This document shows positions 42,876-53,557 of a DNA stretch of 64,000 bases, piece by piece. The notes beneath the pieces are model-generated. The model was given only the letters and a program-made list of their open reading frames with translations. It was not told where the DNA came from and did no database searches. Each line of letters opens with the position of its first letter. The stretch's first letter is position 1. The translations under genes were made by a program, and so were the position numbers. The DNA lies in assembly GCA_003209375.1 (NCBI GenBank), contig QCRF01000003.1, positions 1 through 64,000 on the forward strand, written 5' to 3'. Source of the DNA: Prochlorococcus sp. AG-459-N19. Its GTDB lineage: Bacteria; Cyanobacteriota; Cyanobacteriia; PCC-6307; Cyanobiaceae.

Positions 42876-44204
42876 TTAAAGTGCTCCTGAAGCAGTTGAA
42901 TCAATTATTCCTCCTAAGTGGGTTGTAATGTTTAGAGCGCTAATAACGGGGGGCTTGTTGGGATCATTAAAAAGGTCAACTATAGTTATGCCACCATTAC
43001 CTTGTTTTATCATCCAAATATTTGAATAATTAATCCCTAGGATGTTGCAAATTAAAGTTTTATTGACTGCATCATGAGCAACCAGAAGGCTTAGATCATT
43101 ATCACTTTGAGATGAGCAAATTTTATTAAAAGCTTCTACTGACCTTTCTGATACATCTTTTATAGATTCACCTTCGGGCATTATTACTTCTTCAGGTTTA
43201 TCATGCCAATTTTTTAGTAAAACAGGCCACTTTTCTTTGATTTCTACTTCCAGTTTGCCTTCCCATAATCCGTGACTAATTTCTACAAGTGAATCCATTC
43301 TTTCTATTTTTAAATCTTTACTATTTTGGAGGATTATTTGCGCAGTCTCATAAGGCCTATTCATGGAACTTGAAAATGCCTTGTTGAAAGAAATATTTTT
43401 CAAATATTCAAAAGTCTTTCTAGCCTGATCTTTTCCGTTTTCATTTAAAGGGATATCAATTTGGCCTTGGAATCTTCCTTCTTTATTCCAGTTAGTTTCA
43501 CCATGCCTTATAAGAAATATTCTGGAATCTCCAATTTGATTTGGAATATTTTTATTCAGATGGGAGGTTTGATTTAAGCATTCAATTTGCGTCGTAAAAG
43601 AGTTATCTTTTTTTGAAATATTGAGTATAGAGAAAGAAGCATTTTCTAATCTTATTTTCCTAAAACCTTGCTTAGGCTTTCCTAATAACAAGAGGATTAA
43701 ACATCTGAGAATCGCATTATGTCCTATGATTAAAATATTTACATCATCTTTGTCTCGATAAATTTTTAAAACATCTTCTAAAAAATTTGTTGCTTGAAAA
43801 AATAACTCTTGAATTGGTTTATAAGTTTTTTTGTCATTTCTTTTTAAGATTAGATTTTCTGGATCATTTTTCCATATAGGGTAAATTTCTGGAAATTTAT
43901 TTTTTATTTCATCAATTTTTAGACCAGACCATTCACTAAGATCGACCTCTAGTAAATTATTATCAAATACAATTTGTTGTTCTTTATTGAAGGTCTTTTC
44001 AATTGTTTTTGCAGTCTCTGCCGCTCTCACAAGTGGGGAGGAATAGATTTTATCGAAGTTTATTTTTGATAATGCTTTCCCTGCTTTTCGGGCTTGTTCG
44101 TATCCTTCATCAGTTAATAATGAATCGTCTGTTCTTCCTTGAATTAATCCTTTTGCATTGAAACTGCTTAGCCCATGCCTAACTAAAACTAATCTTATAG
44201 CCAT
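42876..44204 (-). CDS. Tandem two-domain histidine phosphatase / phosphoglycerate mutase family protein
   Basis: Two RHG domains: LVRHGLSSFNAKGLIQGRTDDSLLTDEG and LIRHGETNWNKEGRFQGQIDIPLNENG. Confidence 0.93.
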   Translation of the reverse strand: MAIRLVLVRHGLSSFNAKGLIQGRTDDSLLTDEGYEQARKAGKALSKINFDKIYSSPLVRAAETAKTIEKTFNKEQQIVFDNNLLEVDLSEWSGLKIDEIKNKFPEIYPIWKNDPENLILKRNDKKTYKPIQELFFQATNFLEDVLKIYRDKDDVNILIIGHNAILRCLILLLLGKPKQGFRKIRLENASFSILNISKKDNSFTTQIECLNQTSHLNKNIPNQIGDSRIFLIRHGETNWNKEGRFQGQIDIPLNENGKDQARKTFEYLKNISFNKAFSSSMNRPYETAQIILQNSKDLKIERMDSLVEISHGLWEGKLEVEIKEKWPVLLKNWHDKPEEVIMPEGESIKDVSERSVEAFNKICSSQSDNDLSLLVAHDAVNKTLICNILGINYSNIWMIKQGNGGITIVDLFNDPNKPPVISALNITTHLGGIIDSTASGAL

Positions 44205-44320
44205 TATATAAATTTGAAAATTAAGATAATTTAATCATCTCATGGAGTGATTAAAATAGATACATTGATATAAGGAAATTCAATGATAACTAAGTATAGT
44301 TTTCAACAATATAATAAATT

Positions 44321-45682
44321 ATGATCTTTAAAAATATTTCTAAGTCAAAACTCACTTTAGCTTTTATTTCTATAGTCATAACTTTTTTTGTATGGCAACA
44401 AGGCTTAAGAGATAGTTTAAATAGACCATCTGTCTCATTTGATATTAGCCAAAAAGAGCAAGAAATTGTTGAATTATCTGTTCAATCAATACCTGTAAAG
44501 CTAAAAAAATTTTTTATTATTAATGATCCTGTTGATCAAATTAATAAATCACTCTCTGAGGTCTCATTTGAAGAGCTAACAGAAAGAAATAAATTAATTC
44601 GAATAATTACTTCAGAATTAAATGATCCTATAATTTACAAAAATAGATCCAAAAATTTTGAAAATAAAAACTTTAAATTTCTGATTGATGAGCTAGAAAA
44701 AAAATCTAATAATAATTCATATAAACCAAATTCTGATAAATTTGATTTATTTAAAGATGATAGATTTTTATATCACTTATTAAGCCGGAAATTTGATTTT
44801 GACGATAGTGCATTAATAACAAAATCATTTTCAAGCAAAATGTTTTTAAAAATATTAGCCATAAGACTAATACCACTTTTAACAATACTTATTGGCTCTA
44901 TTCTGGCTTTAAAAATATTATGGACAACCATATCTTTGAAAAAGTTTCGTTGGAAAGAAATTAAATCCTTAGATTTAGAATTAATAGATATGGTTTTATT
45001 AATTGCTGGTGGATTTGTTGTTTTAGGAGAAGTTGTATCACCTTTGTTTTCTATAAGCTTGGTTGAACTTTTTTCTAAAAATATCTCTTATGAATTGTCT
45101 CAATCTTTAAAAATTTTCTTTGGATATTTTTTTATGGCAATACCGCCATTAGGGATAGTTTATTATCAAATTAAATCTTTGAATGGTGAATTTACTTTTA
45201 AAAAAGATTATTTACAATTCAATTTCCTGCCAATAAAATATGCAATTATTCAGGGCATTAAAGGTTGGTTAGCAATTGTTCCTTTTGTTTTATTGATCTC
45301 CCTAATTATGAATAGCCTGATCGATAATCAGAATGGTAGTAACCCTTTGCTGGAAATTGTTCTTAATAATAATAATTACTTATCATTTTTTCTATTATTT
45401 ATAACAACAACTCTATTAGCTCCTCTATTTGAAGAGATTATATTTCGCGGTATTTTACTACCAACTCTTTCAAGAGATTTTGGAGTAATTTCGGGTATCA
45501 TAATATCAGCTTTTATCTTTGCATTAGCCCATCTAAGTTTGGGAGAAATGCCGCCATTATTTGTTCTAGGAATTGGATTAGCAATTACAAGAATTGCTTC
45601 AGGTAGTTTGTTTTCCTCAGTAATTATGCATTCTTTATGGAATGGATTGACTTTCTTGAATTTGTTCTTATTGAGGACATAA
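44321..45682 (+). CDS. CPBP-family intramembrane metalloprotease
   Basis: APLFEEIIFRGILLPTL (EExxxR) and FALAHLSLG, SVIMHSLWNGLTF. Confidence 0.92.
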   Translation: MIFKNISKSKLTLAFISIVITFFVWQQGLRDSLNRPSVSFDISQKEQEIVELSVQSIPVKLKKFFIINDPVDQINKSLSEVSFEELTERNKLIRIITSELNDPIIYKNRSKNFENKNFKFLIDELEKKSNNNSYKPNSDKFDLFKDDRFLYHLLSRKFDFDDSALITKSFSSKMFLKILAIRLIPLLTILIGSILALKILWTTISLKKFRWKEIKSLDLELIDMVLLIAGGFVVLGEVVSPLFSISLVELFSKNISYELSQSLKIFFGYFFMAIPPLGIVYYQIKSLNGEFTFKKDYLQFNFLPIKYAIIQGIKGWLAIVPFVLLISLIMNSLIDNQNGSNPLLEIVLNNNNYLSFFLLFITTTLLAPLFEEIIFRGILLPTLSRDFGVISGIIISAFIFALAHLSLGEMPPLFVLGIGLAITRIASGSLFSSVIMHSLWNGLTFLNLFLLRT

Positions 45683-45767
45683 AGAATTTAATTTTTTACT
45701 TGCGAATCAAACAAAAAGATGTTTATTTAATTATTAATACTTCTTTTATTTAACTAATAAATCATAG

Positions 45768-46196
45768 ATGAAACCTTATGGGAATCGGCTTAATTTTAAA
45801 AAAAAAGTTTCATATGAAAGTAAAAAAAGTTCTGAAAAAATATCCATAATTAATATCAAATTAATACATCAAATTTTCGACACCATTAATATCTCTCTTA
45901 TGGTATTAATTTTCACCTTATTTTTCTTGTCTTTTAATAGTCAAAGGAAATGGTCAAATACATATAAAAACTTATCTAAAACAAGAGCTATCAATAATAA
46001 TCTGATTGATTTTATTTCTAAAATCGAGGAATTTTATATAAATGAACTTGAGTCTATTAATACTTATAGAAAAACTAAACCTAAAGATTTAATCTATCTA
46101 GATAAACCCCCAGAAAAAAGAGAAAGTTTATTTAAGAAAAATTTAAGTAGTTTCATTGAAGGTTTTAGTGATAGCAAATATCAAAGGGGATATTGA
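45768..46196 (+). CDS. Bitopic membrane protein overlapping ftsI; FtsL-like candidate
   Basis: 142 aa, basic N-terminus, one TM (ISLMVLIFTLFFLSF), helical C-terminal region; 4-bp overlap with next CDS. Confidence 0.7.
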   Translation: MKPYGNRLNFKKKVSYESKKSSEKISIINIKLIHQIFDTINISLMVLIFTLFFLSFNSQRKWSNTYKNLSKTRAINNNLIDFISKIEEFYINELESINTYRKTKPKDLIYLDKPPEKRESLFKKNLSSFIEGFSDSKYQRGY

Positions 46197-47947
46197 TGAA
46201 AAGAGACAAAAAAATTGTTCGTCTAGTACCCCTTGATCAAGGAAGATTTAAATTTCTCTATATTTTTAGCTTGTTATTAATATTTTGTTTGTTTGGTAGG
46301 TTAGTTAAATTGCAAGTTTTTAACGCCTCTGATTTGCAAAGGAAAGCTAGATTGATTCAGTCTTCTAAAACTAGCGCCTTAAAAAAAAGGAGAGCGATTG
46401 TTGATAGAAATAATAGACTAATTGCTTACGATAAACCACTTTATAAATTATGGGCCCATCCAAAATATTTTAATTTTCCCGGTGATTCAATAAATAGAGT
46501 TCGCAGTATTAAAGAAGTTATAGAAAAATTGTCACCTATTTTGGATATAAATGGTGAAATACTATTAAGTAAATTTAATAATAAAATGAATGGTATCAAG
46601 CTTTTGGATAAAATTTCCGAAGAAAAGGCAGAAAAGATAAAAAACCTTCAAATAAGCGGACTTGATTTGTTTAAATATTCGCAGAGATATTATCCACAAG
46701 GTGAGCTTTACTCTAATCTTGTCGGTTTTGTTAATGATGAGAATATAGCTTCAGCAGGTTTAGAGCTTCATTTAGATAATCAAATTAAAGTCTTTAATAA
46801 AAGTAATTTAATAAAAAGAGGAGGAGATGGAACTCCCTTACCGGATAATTCAGCTCCAGGCGATTTTATTTCTGATTATAAAAGTTTAGGCCTAACTATA
46901 GATTCAAAATTACAGAAAGCGTCATTCAATGCTTTATCAAAGCAAGTAAGCAAATGGAAAGCAAAGAAGGGATTTGCCATAGTTATGGATGTTAATAATG
47001 GTCGGATTCTCTCTTTGGTTACAGTCCCTTCGTATGATCCAAATAAATTTTGGCAGTATGATTCTGGACTTTTTAGGGGTTGGTATTCTCAAGATTTATT
47101 TGAGCCTGGTTCAACTTTTAAACCTATTAATCTTGCCTTAGCGTTAGAAGAAAAAGTAATCCAGAAAGATGGAGTAGTTGAAGATACTGGAAAAATTGAT
47201 GTTGGAGGATGGACACTTTCTAATTGGGATAAAAAAGGTAATGGATACATTGACTATCCAAAAGTTTTGCAGGTTTCAAGTAATGTTGGGATGGTAAAAA
47301 TAATGCAAAATTTAGACCCTATAATTTATTGGGATTGGCTAAAAAATTTAGGTATAAATAAAAATTTAGAGACTGACTTAGTTGAATCAACTGCTGGACA
47401 ACTAAAGAGAAAAGATTTATTTGTAAATCAATCTATTGAGCCTGCTGTAACTTCTTTTGGCAAAGGTTTCTCAATCTCGCCACTTAAATTGCTTCAACTT
47501 CATGCGGCTTTAGCAAATGGTGGTTATGAAGTAACTCCACATGTAACTTCAACTTTCAAAGAAAGAATTAATAAAAATCCAAAAAAACAATTTTTTTCAC
47601 ACGAAGTCTCTAAAACTGTTCTTGAATGGATGGAGAGCGTAGTTGATAAAGGTAGTGGATCTGGTGTAAAAATCGAGGGTTACAGGATAGCGGGGAAAAC
47701 GGGCACTTCCCAAAAAGCCTTAAATGGTTCCTATACAAGTAAAAAAGTTTGCAGTTTTGTGGCAACCTTACCAGTTAATGATCCGAAATATGCTGTCCTA
47801 GTAGTCGTTGATGAGCCATCTAAATCTTATGCATATGGTTCAACTGTTGCCGTCCCAGTTGCTAAAGAAATTATCGAGAGTTTGATTGTAATTGAAAAAA
47901 TACCTCCCAAGGTTAAAGATCATGGAATGATTGTTAAAAAACCCTAA
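46193..47947 (+). CDS. ftsI: Peptidoglycan transpeptidase FtsI/PBP2 family
   Basis: FEPGSTFKPI (SxxK), SSN motif QVSSNVGM, AGKTGTSQKA (KTGT). Confidence 0.93.
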   Translation: MMKRDKKIVRLVPLDQGRFKFLYIFSLLLIFCLFGRLVKLQVFNASDLQRKARLIQSSKTSALKKRRAIVDRNNRLIAYDKPLYKLWAHPKYFNFPGDSINRVRSIKEVIEKLSPILDINGEILLSKFNNKMNGIKLLDKISEEKAEKIKNLQISGLDLFKYSQRYYPQGELYSNLVGFVNDENIASAGLELHLDNQIKVFNKSNLIKRGGDGTPLPDNSAPGDFISDYKSLGLTIDSKLQKASFNALSKQVSKWKAKKGFAIVMDVNNGRILSLVTVPSYDPNKFWQYDSGLFRGWYSQDLFEPGSTFKPINLALALEEKVIQKDGVVEDTGKIDVGGWTLSNWDKKGNGYIDYPKVLQVSSNVGMVKIMQNLDPIIYWDWLKNLGINKNLETDLVESTAGQLKRKDLFVNQSIEPAVTSFGKGFSISPLKLLQLHAALANGGYEVTPHVTSTFKERINKNPKKQFFSHEVSKTVLEWMESVVDKGSGSGVKIEGYRIAGKTGTSQKALNGSYTSKKVCSFVATLPVNDPKYAVLVVVDEPSKSYAYGSTVAVPVAKEIIESLIVIEKIPPKVKDHGMIVKKP

Positions 47948-48039
47948 AATTTTCCAATTTTATAAATATTTAGTTCATTATCTGATGATTTCATTAGGAA
48001 TAAAAGCTAGTTTATATATATATATATGATTTTCTAGAT

Positions 48040-49041
48040 ATGAAATCAATTTTAGAACAATTGTCCTCAATGACTGTTGTTGTTGCTGATACTGGAGATT
48101 TAGATTCGATAAAAAAATTTCAACCAAGGGATGCCACCACCAATCCATCTCTAATACTTGCTGCTGCAAAGAACCCTGATTATGTGAAATTAATAGATAA
48201 AGCTTTAGAAAGTTCAGAAAATGCATTGCCTCAAGGATGCTCCGAAATGGAATTAATCAAAGAAACTGTTGACCAAGTTTCAGTATTTTTTGGAAAAGAA
48301 ATATTGAAAATTATTTCAGGGCGCGTATCTACTGAAGTTGATGCAAGACTGAGCTTTGACACCGAAGCTACGGTAAAAAAAGCGAGAAAATTGATCAATC
48401 TTTACAAAAATTTCGGAATTGAAAAGGAAAGAATTTTGATTAAGATTGCTGCAACTTGGGAGGGAATTAAGGCAGCTGAAATTTTGGAAAAAGAGGGTAT
48501 TAAGTGCAACTTAACTTTACTTTTTAACTTCTGCCAAGCGGTAACTTGTGCCAATGCAAAGATAACTCTAATTTCTCCGTTCGTTGGTCGTATATTGGAT
48601 TGGCATAAAGCAAAAACTGGTAAAACAAGTTTTGTCGGTGCTGAAGACCCTGGTGTTATTTCGGTTACTCAAATATACAAGTACTTTAAAGAAAAGGGAT
48701 TCAAGACAGAAGTAATGGGAGCGAGTTTTAGAAATCTTGATGAAATAAAAGAATTAGCAGGTTGCGATCTTTTAACAATCGCACCAAAATTTCTTGAGGA
48801 ACTGAAAAAAGAAAAAGGAGAGTTAGTTAGAAAATTAGATGTAAGTACCCAAATAAATAATTCTATTGACTACGAATTTGAAGAAAAAGATTTCAGATTA
48901 TGTATGTTGGAAGATCAAATGGCAAGTGAAAAGCTTAGTGAAGGTATTACTGGATTCAGTAAGGCTATAGAAGAATTGGAAGAGCTGCTCTTAAAGAGAT
49001 ATTCAGAGATTAAAAATCATAAATTGATTTCTGCTAACTAA
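48040..49041 (+). CDS. tal: Transaldolase
   Basis: [45 protein letters not shown]. Confidence 0.98.
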   Translation: MKSILEQLSSMTVVVADTGDLDSIKKFQPRDATTNPSLILAAAKNPDYVKLIDKALESSENALPQGCSEMELIKETVDQVSVFFGKEILKIISGRVSTEVDARLSFDTEATVKKARKLINLYKNFGIEKERILIKIAATWEGIKAAEILEKEGIKCNLTLLFNFCQAVTCANAKITLISPFVGRILDWHKAKTGKTSFVGAEDPGVISVTQIYKYFKEKGFKTEVMGASFRNLDEIKELAGCDLLTIAPKFLEELKKEKGELVRKLDVSTQINNSIDYEFEEKDFRLCMLEDQMASEKLSEGITGFSKAIEELEELLLKRYSEIKNHKLISAN

Positions 49042-49064
49042 ATTTAAGTTTGAATTGAAAAGAA

Positions 49065-50198
49065 TTAAGCCCCACTTTTTGTTAAAAGTCTTCTGATAAC
49101 TCTTTTTGCAATATCTTCATAGCTCATTTCTCCTGATAATATTTGAGCAATACGTTTGGGTGCTGTTTTTCTTTTGACACCTAATTGATATCCAGTTCTG
49201 GGGAATCTATAAAATACTTGGGCTATTCTCCTCCCCCAAACCATTGATTTCCCCCAAATGTTGTTAATTTTTTCTGTATAAAGATTTAAATCATCTAGTT
49301 TTCCTGACAGGCACTGATCTATGTATTCTGCAGCATAAAAACTGCTAATTAAAGATGGTCTAATTCCTTCAGCTAAAAATGGATCACATAGAGATGCTGC
49401 ATCTCCAACCGCTAAAACTTTTTCACCATTGATTGAGTGAAAGCCATTCCAGATTCTCAGTTTCTTACTAATTGTTTTAAGAGGAAAATCATCAAAACCA
49501 AAGCTTCTGATCACTTGTTTATTTATAGCCTGATTTTCTAAAAGACCATTATTTATAAAAGTACCTAAACCAATATTTAAGCTTTCTTTTAAGGGGAATG
49601 CCCATGCAAAACCATATTTTACAAATCCAAACTCAAATCTAACTGCATCTCTAGGTATTTCACCTAACCCTTTCAATCTTAATGAGATTGTGTTTGCAAA
49701 TTTCGGTTTTCTAGGCCCTAAATTGAGATAACTCGCCCATTTCGATTGGGACCCATCTGCAATAACAAGAAATTCTGTAATATATTTTATTTTGTTATTG
49801 CAAGTAATTTCCCATTTATCATTTTTTTTTATGATTTTTTCTATCAATAATGGTCTCATTATCTGTGCTCCATTACTCAAGGATTCATCAAGTAATAATT
49901 GATCTAGTTTTTCTCTTTTAACAATCCAAAATGGGGATTCACCAGTCAGATCAGCAGTTACATTATCTGAAGCCTTCCATCTGAATTCAACATTCTTAAT
50001 TTTTGATTCTATGCAATCTTCAATATTTAAAGGAAGAAACCTTCGCATTGAAGATGCCATCCCCCCTGCACATGGTTTGTAATCTTGGGATTTTTCTTTT
50101 TCAATAATTAAAACTGAATATCCTTTCTTTGATAAGTTAAGAGCGGTGGAAGATCCTGATAAACCTCCACCAATTATTACAACATCAAATCCTATCAA
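49065..50198 (-). CDS. FAD-dependent geranylgeranyl-reductase-like oxidoreductase
   Basis: [54 protein letters not shown]. Confidence 0.9.
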   Translation of the reverse strand: MIGFDVVIIGGGLSGSSTALNLSKKGYSVLIIEKEKSQDYKPCAGGMASSMRRFLPLNIEDCIESKIKNVEFRWKASDNVTADLTGESPFWIVKREKLDQLLLDESLSNGAQIMRPLLIEKIIKKNDKWEITCNNKIKYITEFLVIADGSQSKWASYLNLGPRKPKFANTISLRLKGLGEIPRDAVRFEFGFVKYGFAWAFPLKESLNIGLGTFINNGLLENQAINKQVIRSFGFDDFPLKTISKKLRIWNGFHSINGEKVLAVGDAASLCDPFLAEGIRPSLISSFYAAEYIDQCLSGKLDDLNLYTEKINNIWGKSMVWGRRIAQVFYRFPRTGYQLGVKRKTAPKRIAQILSGEMSYEDIAKRVIRRLLTKSGA

Positions 50199-50743
50199 AC
50201 TTTTAGAATTTCCTTCTCTTTTTCAGACAATTTAATGTCTATTAGAGCAATATATTTATCAGTAATTTTCTGAATTTCAGATTGATTATCTCTCGATTCG
50301 TCAATAGAAATAAGGCCATCTTTTTCCTCTTTTTTTTCTTTATCAACAGCATCTCTTCTGATATTTCTCAAAGCTACTTTTCCTTCCTCTGCATATTTAG
50401 AGGCTAATTTACAAAATTCTTTTCTTCTTTCTTCCGTTAAAGGAGGAACATTTATTCTTATTACTTTTCCATCATTATTTGGAGTAATACCCAGATCACT
50501 CATAGAAATAGATTTCTCTATCGCTTGTAAACATGAAATATCGAAAGGTTGTATTGAAATTGTTTGCGAATCAACAGTGCTTATAGTGGCAAGCGATTTG
50601 ATTGGTGTTTCTGCTCCATAGTACTCAACACTTACTCTGTCTAACAAGGAAGCGTTAGCTCTGCCTGTCCTAATTGTATTAAAGTTTCTTTGTGTGGCTT
50701 CAATACTTTTATTCATATTTTCTTGAATTTCTTTTTCTTTCAT
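50195..50743 (-). CDS. frr: Ribosome recycling factor
   Basis: [35 protein letters not shown]. Confidence 0.98.
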   Translation of the reverse strand: MKEKEIQENMNKSIEATQRNFNTIRTGRANASLLDRVSVEYYGAETPIKSLATISTVDSQTISIQPFDISCLQAIEKSISMSDLGITPNNDGKVIRINVPPLTEERRKEFCKLASKYAEEGKVALRNIRRDAVDKEKKEEKDGLISIDESRDNQSEIQKITDKYIALIDIKLSEKEKEILKV

Positions 50744-50763
50744 AATAAAAAAATAAATGATCC

Positions 50764-51468
50764 TTAACTGATTAAAGAGCCTATTGGCTCCCCAGCAACA
50801 GCTTCAGAAATATTCCCTTTTTTGAATATATCAAAAACCATAATTGGGATATTATTATCTTTGCAAAATGCAATCGCAGTGCTGTCCATTACTGCAATTT
50901 CATCACTAAGAACTTGTTGATAACTGAGAGAGGAATATTTTTTTGCATCTTTAAATTGATTAGGATCACGATCGTATACTCCATCAACTTTAGTAGCCTT
51001 CATAACAACTTCAGCGTTTATCTCTGCTGCCCTCAAAGCTGCCGTAGTATCCGTTGTAAAAAATGGATTTCCGCATCCACCTCCGAAAACTACAACTCTA
51101 CCTTTTTCTAGGTGCCTCATGGCTCTTCTTCTGATATAGGGTTCGGCGATTTCTTGCATTTCTATTGCTGTTTGCACTCTTGTTGCAACTCCTACTCTTT
51201 CAAGACCATCTTGAAGTGAAATTGCGTTCATTACTGTTGCTAGCATTCCTACATAATCAGCAGTCGCGCGATCCATTCCATCTGCAGAACCTTTAAGCCC
51301 CCTAAAAATGTTTCCACCGCCAACAACTATTGCAAGTTGTACATTATTTTCGACTACTTTTGAAACATCCTCTGCAATTGACTGAACTATAGCAGGATCA
51401 ATACCATAAGGTTTTTCGCCCATTAGTGCTTCACCACTAAGTTTTAAGAGAACTCTTTTGTAAGTCAT
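50764..51468 (-). CDS. pyrH: Uridylate kinase
   Basis: [37 protein letters not shown]. Confidence 0.98.
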   Translation of the reverse strand: MTYKRVLLKLSGEALMGEKPYGIDPAIVQSIAEDVSKVVENNVQLAIVVGGGNIFRGLKGSADGMDRATADYVGMLATVMNAISLQDGLERVGVATRVQTAIEMQEIAEPYIRRRAMRHLEKGRVVVFGGGCGNPFFTTDTTAALRAAEINAEVVMKATKVDGVYDRDPNQFKDAKKYSSLSYQQVLSDEIAVMDSTAIAFCKDNNIPIMVFDIFKKGNISEAVAGEPIGSLIS

Positions 51469-51595
51469 TCAATAATTGTACTTTTAAGACCTTAGCAAGT
51501 AAATGTGCCAAATTTATTTTTTGTTCTGATATTGCTTGCGTCTTTAAACATTTCTAAACCTGCCTAAAGAAAATTTAAATAAAAATTTACTTCAA

Positions 51596-52288
51596 CTAAA
51601 ATTCGACACACTTTTGTGCTTTTATTCCTTGCTCTTTAAAAGGATGTCTTATTAATTTCATTTCTGTAACTAGATCAGCGTAATTGATGATTAAATCAGA
51701 TGCTCCCCTTCCAGTTAAAACAATATGATTTTTTCTATTATTTAAAGATTTTAAAAAAGTGATTATTTCTTCGGGTTCAAGATAACCAAGTTTTGTCGCA
51801 ATATTAATTTCATCAAGAATGATAAGTTTATAAGATTTGTTTAGTATGTATTTTTTGGCTAGTTGCCACGCCTCTTTAACTAATTTTTCATCTCTTACTC
51901 TGTCCTGTGTTTCCCAAGTAAATCCCTCTCCTAATGAATGCCAAGATATGTTTGAAGACAAGTTTTTAAGTGCTTTTTCTTCTCCAGTCGTCCAGCCTCC
52001 TTTGATAAATTGAATTATTGCTACTTTATAGCCATGCCCTATCGTCCTTAAAGCCATTCCTAAAGATGCTGTTGTCTTACCCTTGCCATTTCCTGTGAAA
52101 ACAATCAATAATCCTTTTTTTGTTTTTCTAATTTGTAGTCTTTCGGCTTGAATATCTTTTCTTTGCTGCATTCTTTTTTTATATGAGCTCTCATTGCTAT
52201 CCGGTGATAATTTGCCTCCCATTCCAAGTTTATTTGCTTGATTATCGAGGTTAAATATTTTCTCGGAAAATGGAGGCTTTTCTTGCAT
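51596..52288 (-). CDS. cobO: Cob(I)alamin adenosyltransferase (CobO/BtuR)
   Basis: GLLIVFTGNGKGKTTASLGMALRTIGHG; LIILDEINIA; VLTGRGA. Confidence 0.95.
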   Translation of the reverse strand: MQEKPPFSEKIFNLDNQANKLGMGGKLSPDSNESSYKKRMQQRKDIQAERLQIRKTKKGLLIVFTGNGKGKTTASLGMALRTIGHGYKVAIIQFIKGGWTTGEEKALKNLSSNISWHSLGEGFTWETQDRVRDEKLVKEAWQLAKKYILNKSYKLIILDEINIATKLGYLEPEEIITFLKSLNNRKNHIVLTGRGASDLIINYADLVTEMKLIRHPFKEQGIKAQKCVEF

Positions 52289-52322
52289 ATGACCCTTAAC
52301 TTTATTTAAATATTATAAATCT

Positions 52323-53492
52323 TTAAATATTTTTAACTCTTTTAACTTTTAAAAGTGCATTATTCACTGCCTTTTGTTGATCTCTTTTGGTAATCCAGTG
52401 GTGATAAGTTTGTGTATGTAAACTAACCGAGTGTCCCATCATTCTGGCAGCCACAGTATCAGGTAAATCATAAAAAATTGTTCTAACCGCCCAAGCATGT
52501 CTTAGATCATAAGGTTTTATTTGTAAAGAGTAACGCTTAAACTTATCTGTAATTTTTTTTCCAATATTCTGTAAGGTTGTAATTTTAAGATCTCTATTAA
52601 TATTTGGTAGAAGTTCTGGATTTTCACCAAGTTTTGATAATTCGAACTTTTCCACCCATTCAGGATGAAATGGCCAAACTTGATGTTCCCCAGTTTTAGT
52701 CGTAGGCAAAACTCTAATAATTTTGTCCCCAAAATTAGTAAGAGAACTTAAATCACAAAAAAATACTTCATGATTTCTTAATCCATATGTAGCCATAAGA
52801 CCAAAAACAAATTTCCAAGACTTGTTTGGTATCGTCTCCCACAGTTTCTCTATTAATTCGTCTTTAGGTAGATCCCTAAATCCTGCTTTGTTCATACCAT
52901 ATCCTCTAGAATTTAATTTCCAGTCTTCAGGTAGTTTAATGTCCAAAAACTTAGCCAAAACACTTAAAGAGGTAGCGCATTGTTTCCTACTTCTGGTACC
53001 TTCCGTATAACTTTCAAGTGTTTTTTGAAATATTTTTTCTAAAGCTTCATTCTCATAGTCATTGTAAATATTTAGGATTCTTTTCAAATATGGTTTATAA
53101 GAACTTCTCCAAGTAGTTTTTCTAGTGCTGGTTCGAAAATCACTTTTATTTTCTTTAAAAAAAAATTCCTCAAATTGATTTAACCTTTTTGGGAATTCAA
53201 AACCATCTTTTATTTCTTTTTTATAAGGTTTGCCTATCCAATTAATCCAATTAAACTGATTCAATTCCAATTGCAAATTGATTAATTGTAATTTTTTTTT
53301 GGCCTCCTCTAATCCAGAAATGTCAGCCTTTAAACCAAGAGATATTCTTTGAATTTTAAAGTTATTGTTATCTTCTTTGGAGGGTAGTGAACCACGAATA
53401 TTTAATTTTTCTCCTCTTTTCTCAATTTTAAGCTTGCAGCCTTGAGTAGCAAATTTATCATTGAGATTATTAATTTCCTGTATTACGTTCAT
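52323..53492 (-). CDS. Tyrosine recombinase / phage-type integrase
   Basis: YGLRNHEV (Arg), TKTGEHQ, LRHAWAVR (HxxR), MMGHS, QTYHHW (Tyr); 389 aa. Confidence 0.9.
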   Translation of the reverse strand: MNVIQEINNLNDKFATQGCKLKIEKRGEKLNIRGSLPSKEDNNNFKIQRISLGLKADISGLEEAKKKLQLINLQLELNQFNWINWIGKPYKKEIKDGFEFPKRLNQFEEFFFKENKSDFRTSTRKTTWRSSYKPYLKRILNIYNDYENEALEKIFQKTLESYTEGTRSRKQCATSLSVLAKFLDIKLPEDWKLNSRGYGMNKAGFRDLPKDELIEKLWETIPNKSWKFVFGLMATYGLRNHEVFFCDLSSLTNFGDKIIRVLPTTKTGEHQVWPFHPEWVEKFELSKLGENPELLPNINRDLKITTLQNIGKKITDKFKRYSLQIKPYDLRHAWAVRTIFYDLPDTVAARMMGHSVSLHTQTYHHWITKRDQQKAVNNALLKVKRVKNI

Positions 53493-53557
53493 TTACTTAT
53501 ATAATTGACCATATAATGACGTTTTTAATGTTGATTTTCAATCTCCATAAAATTTAA

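Noticed and set aside
47978-48226. Minus-strand 82-aa ORF with Q-rich stretch
   Set aside because: Antisense to the tal N-terminus; the Q run mirrors GTT/GCT codons of the real gene
52323-53492. Prophage or genomic island around the integrase
   Set aside because: No phage structural genes, direct repeats or tRNA next to it; flanks are core genes
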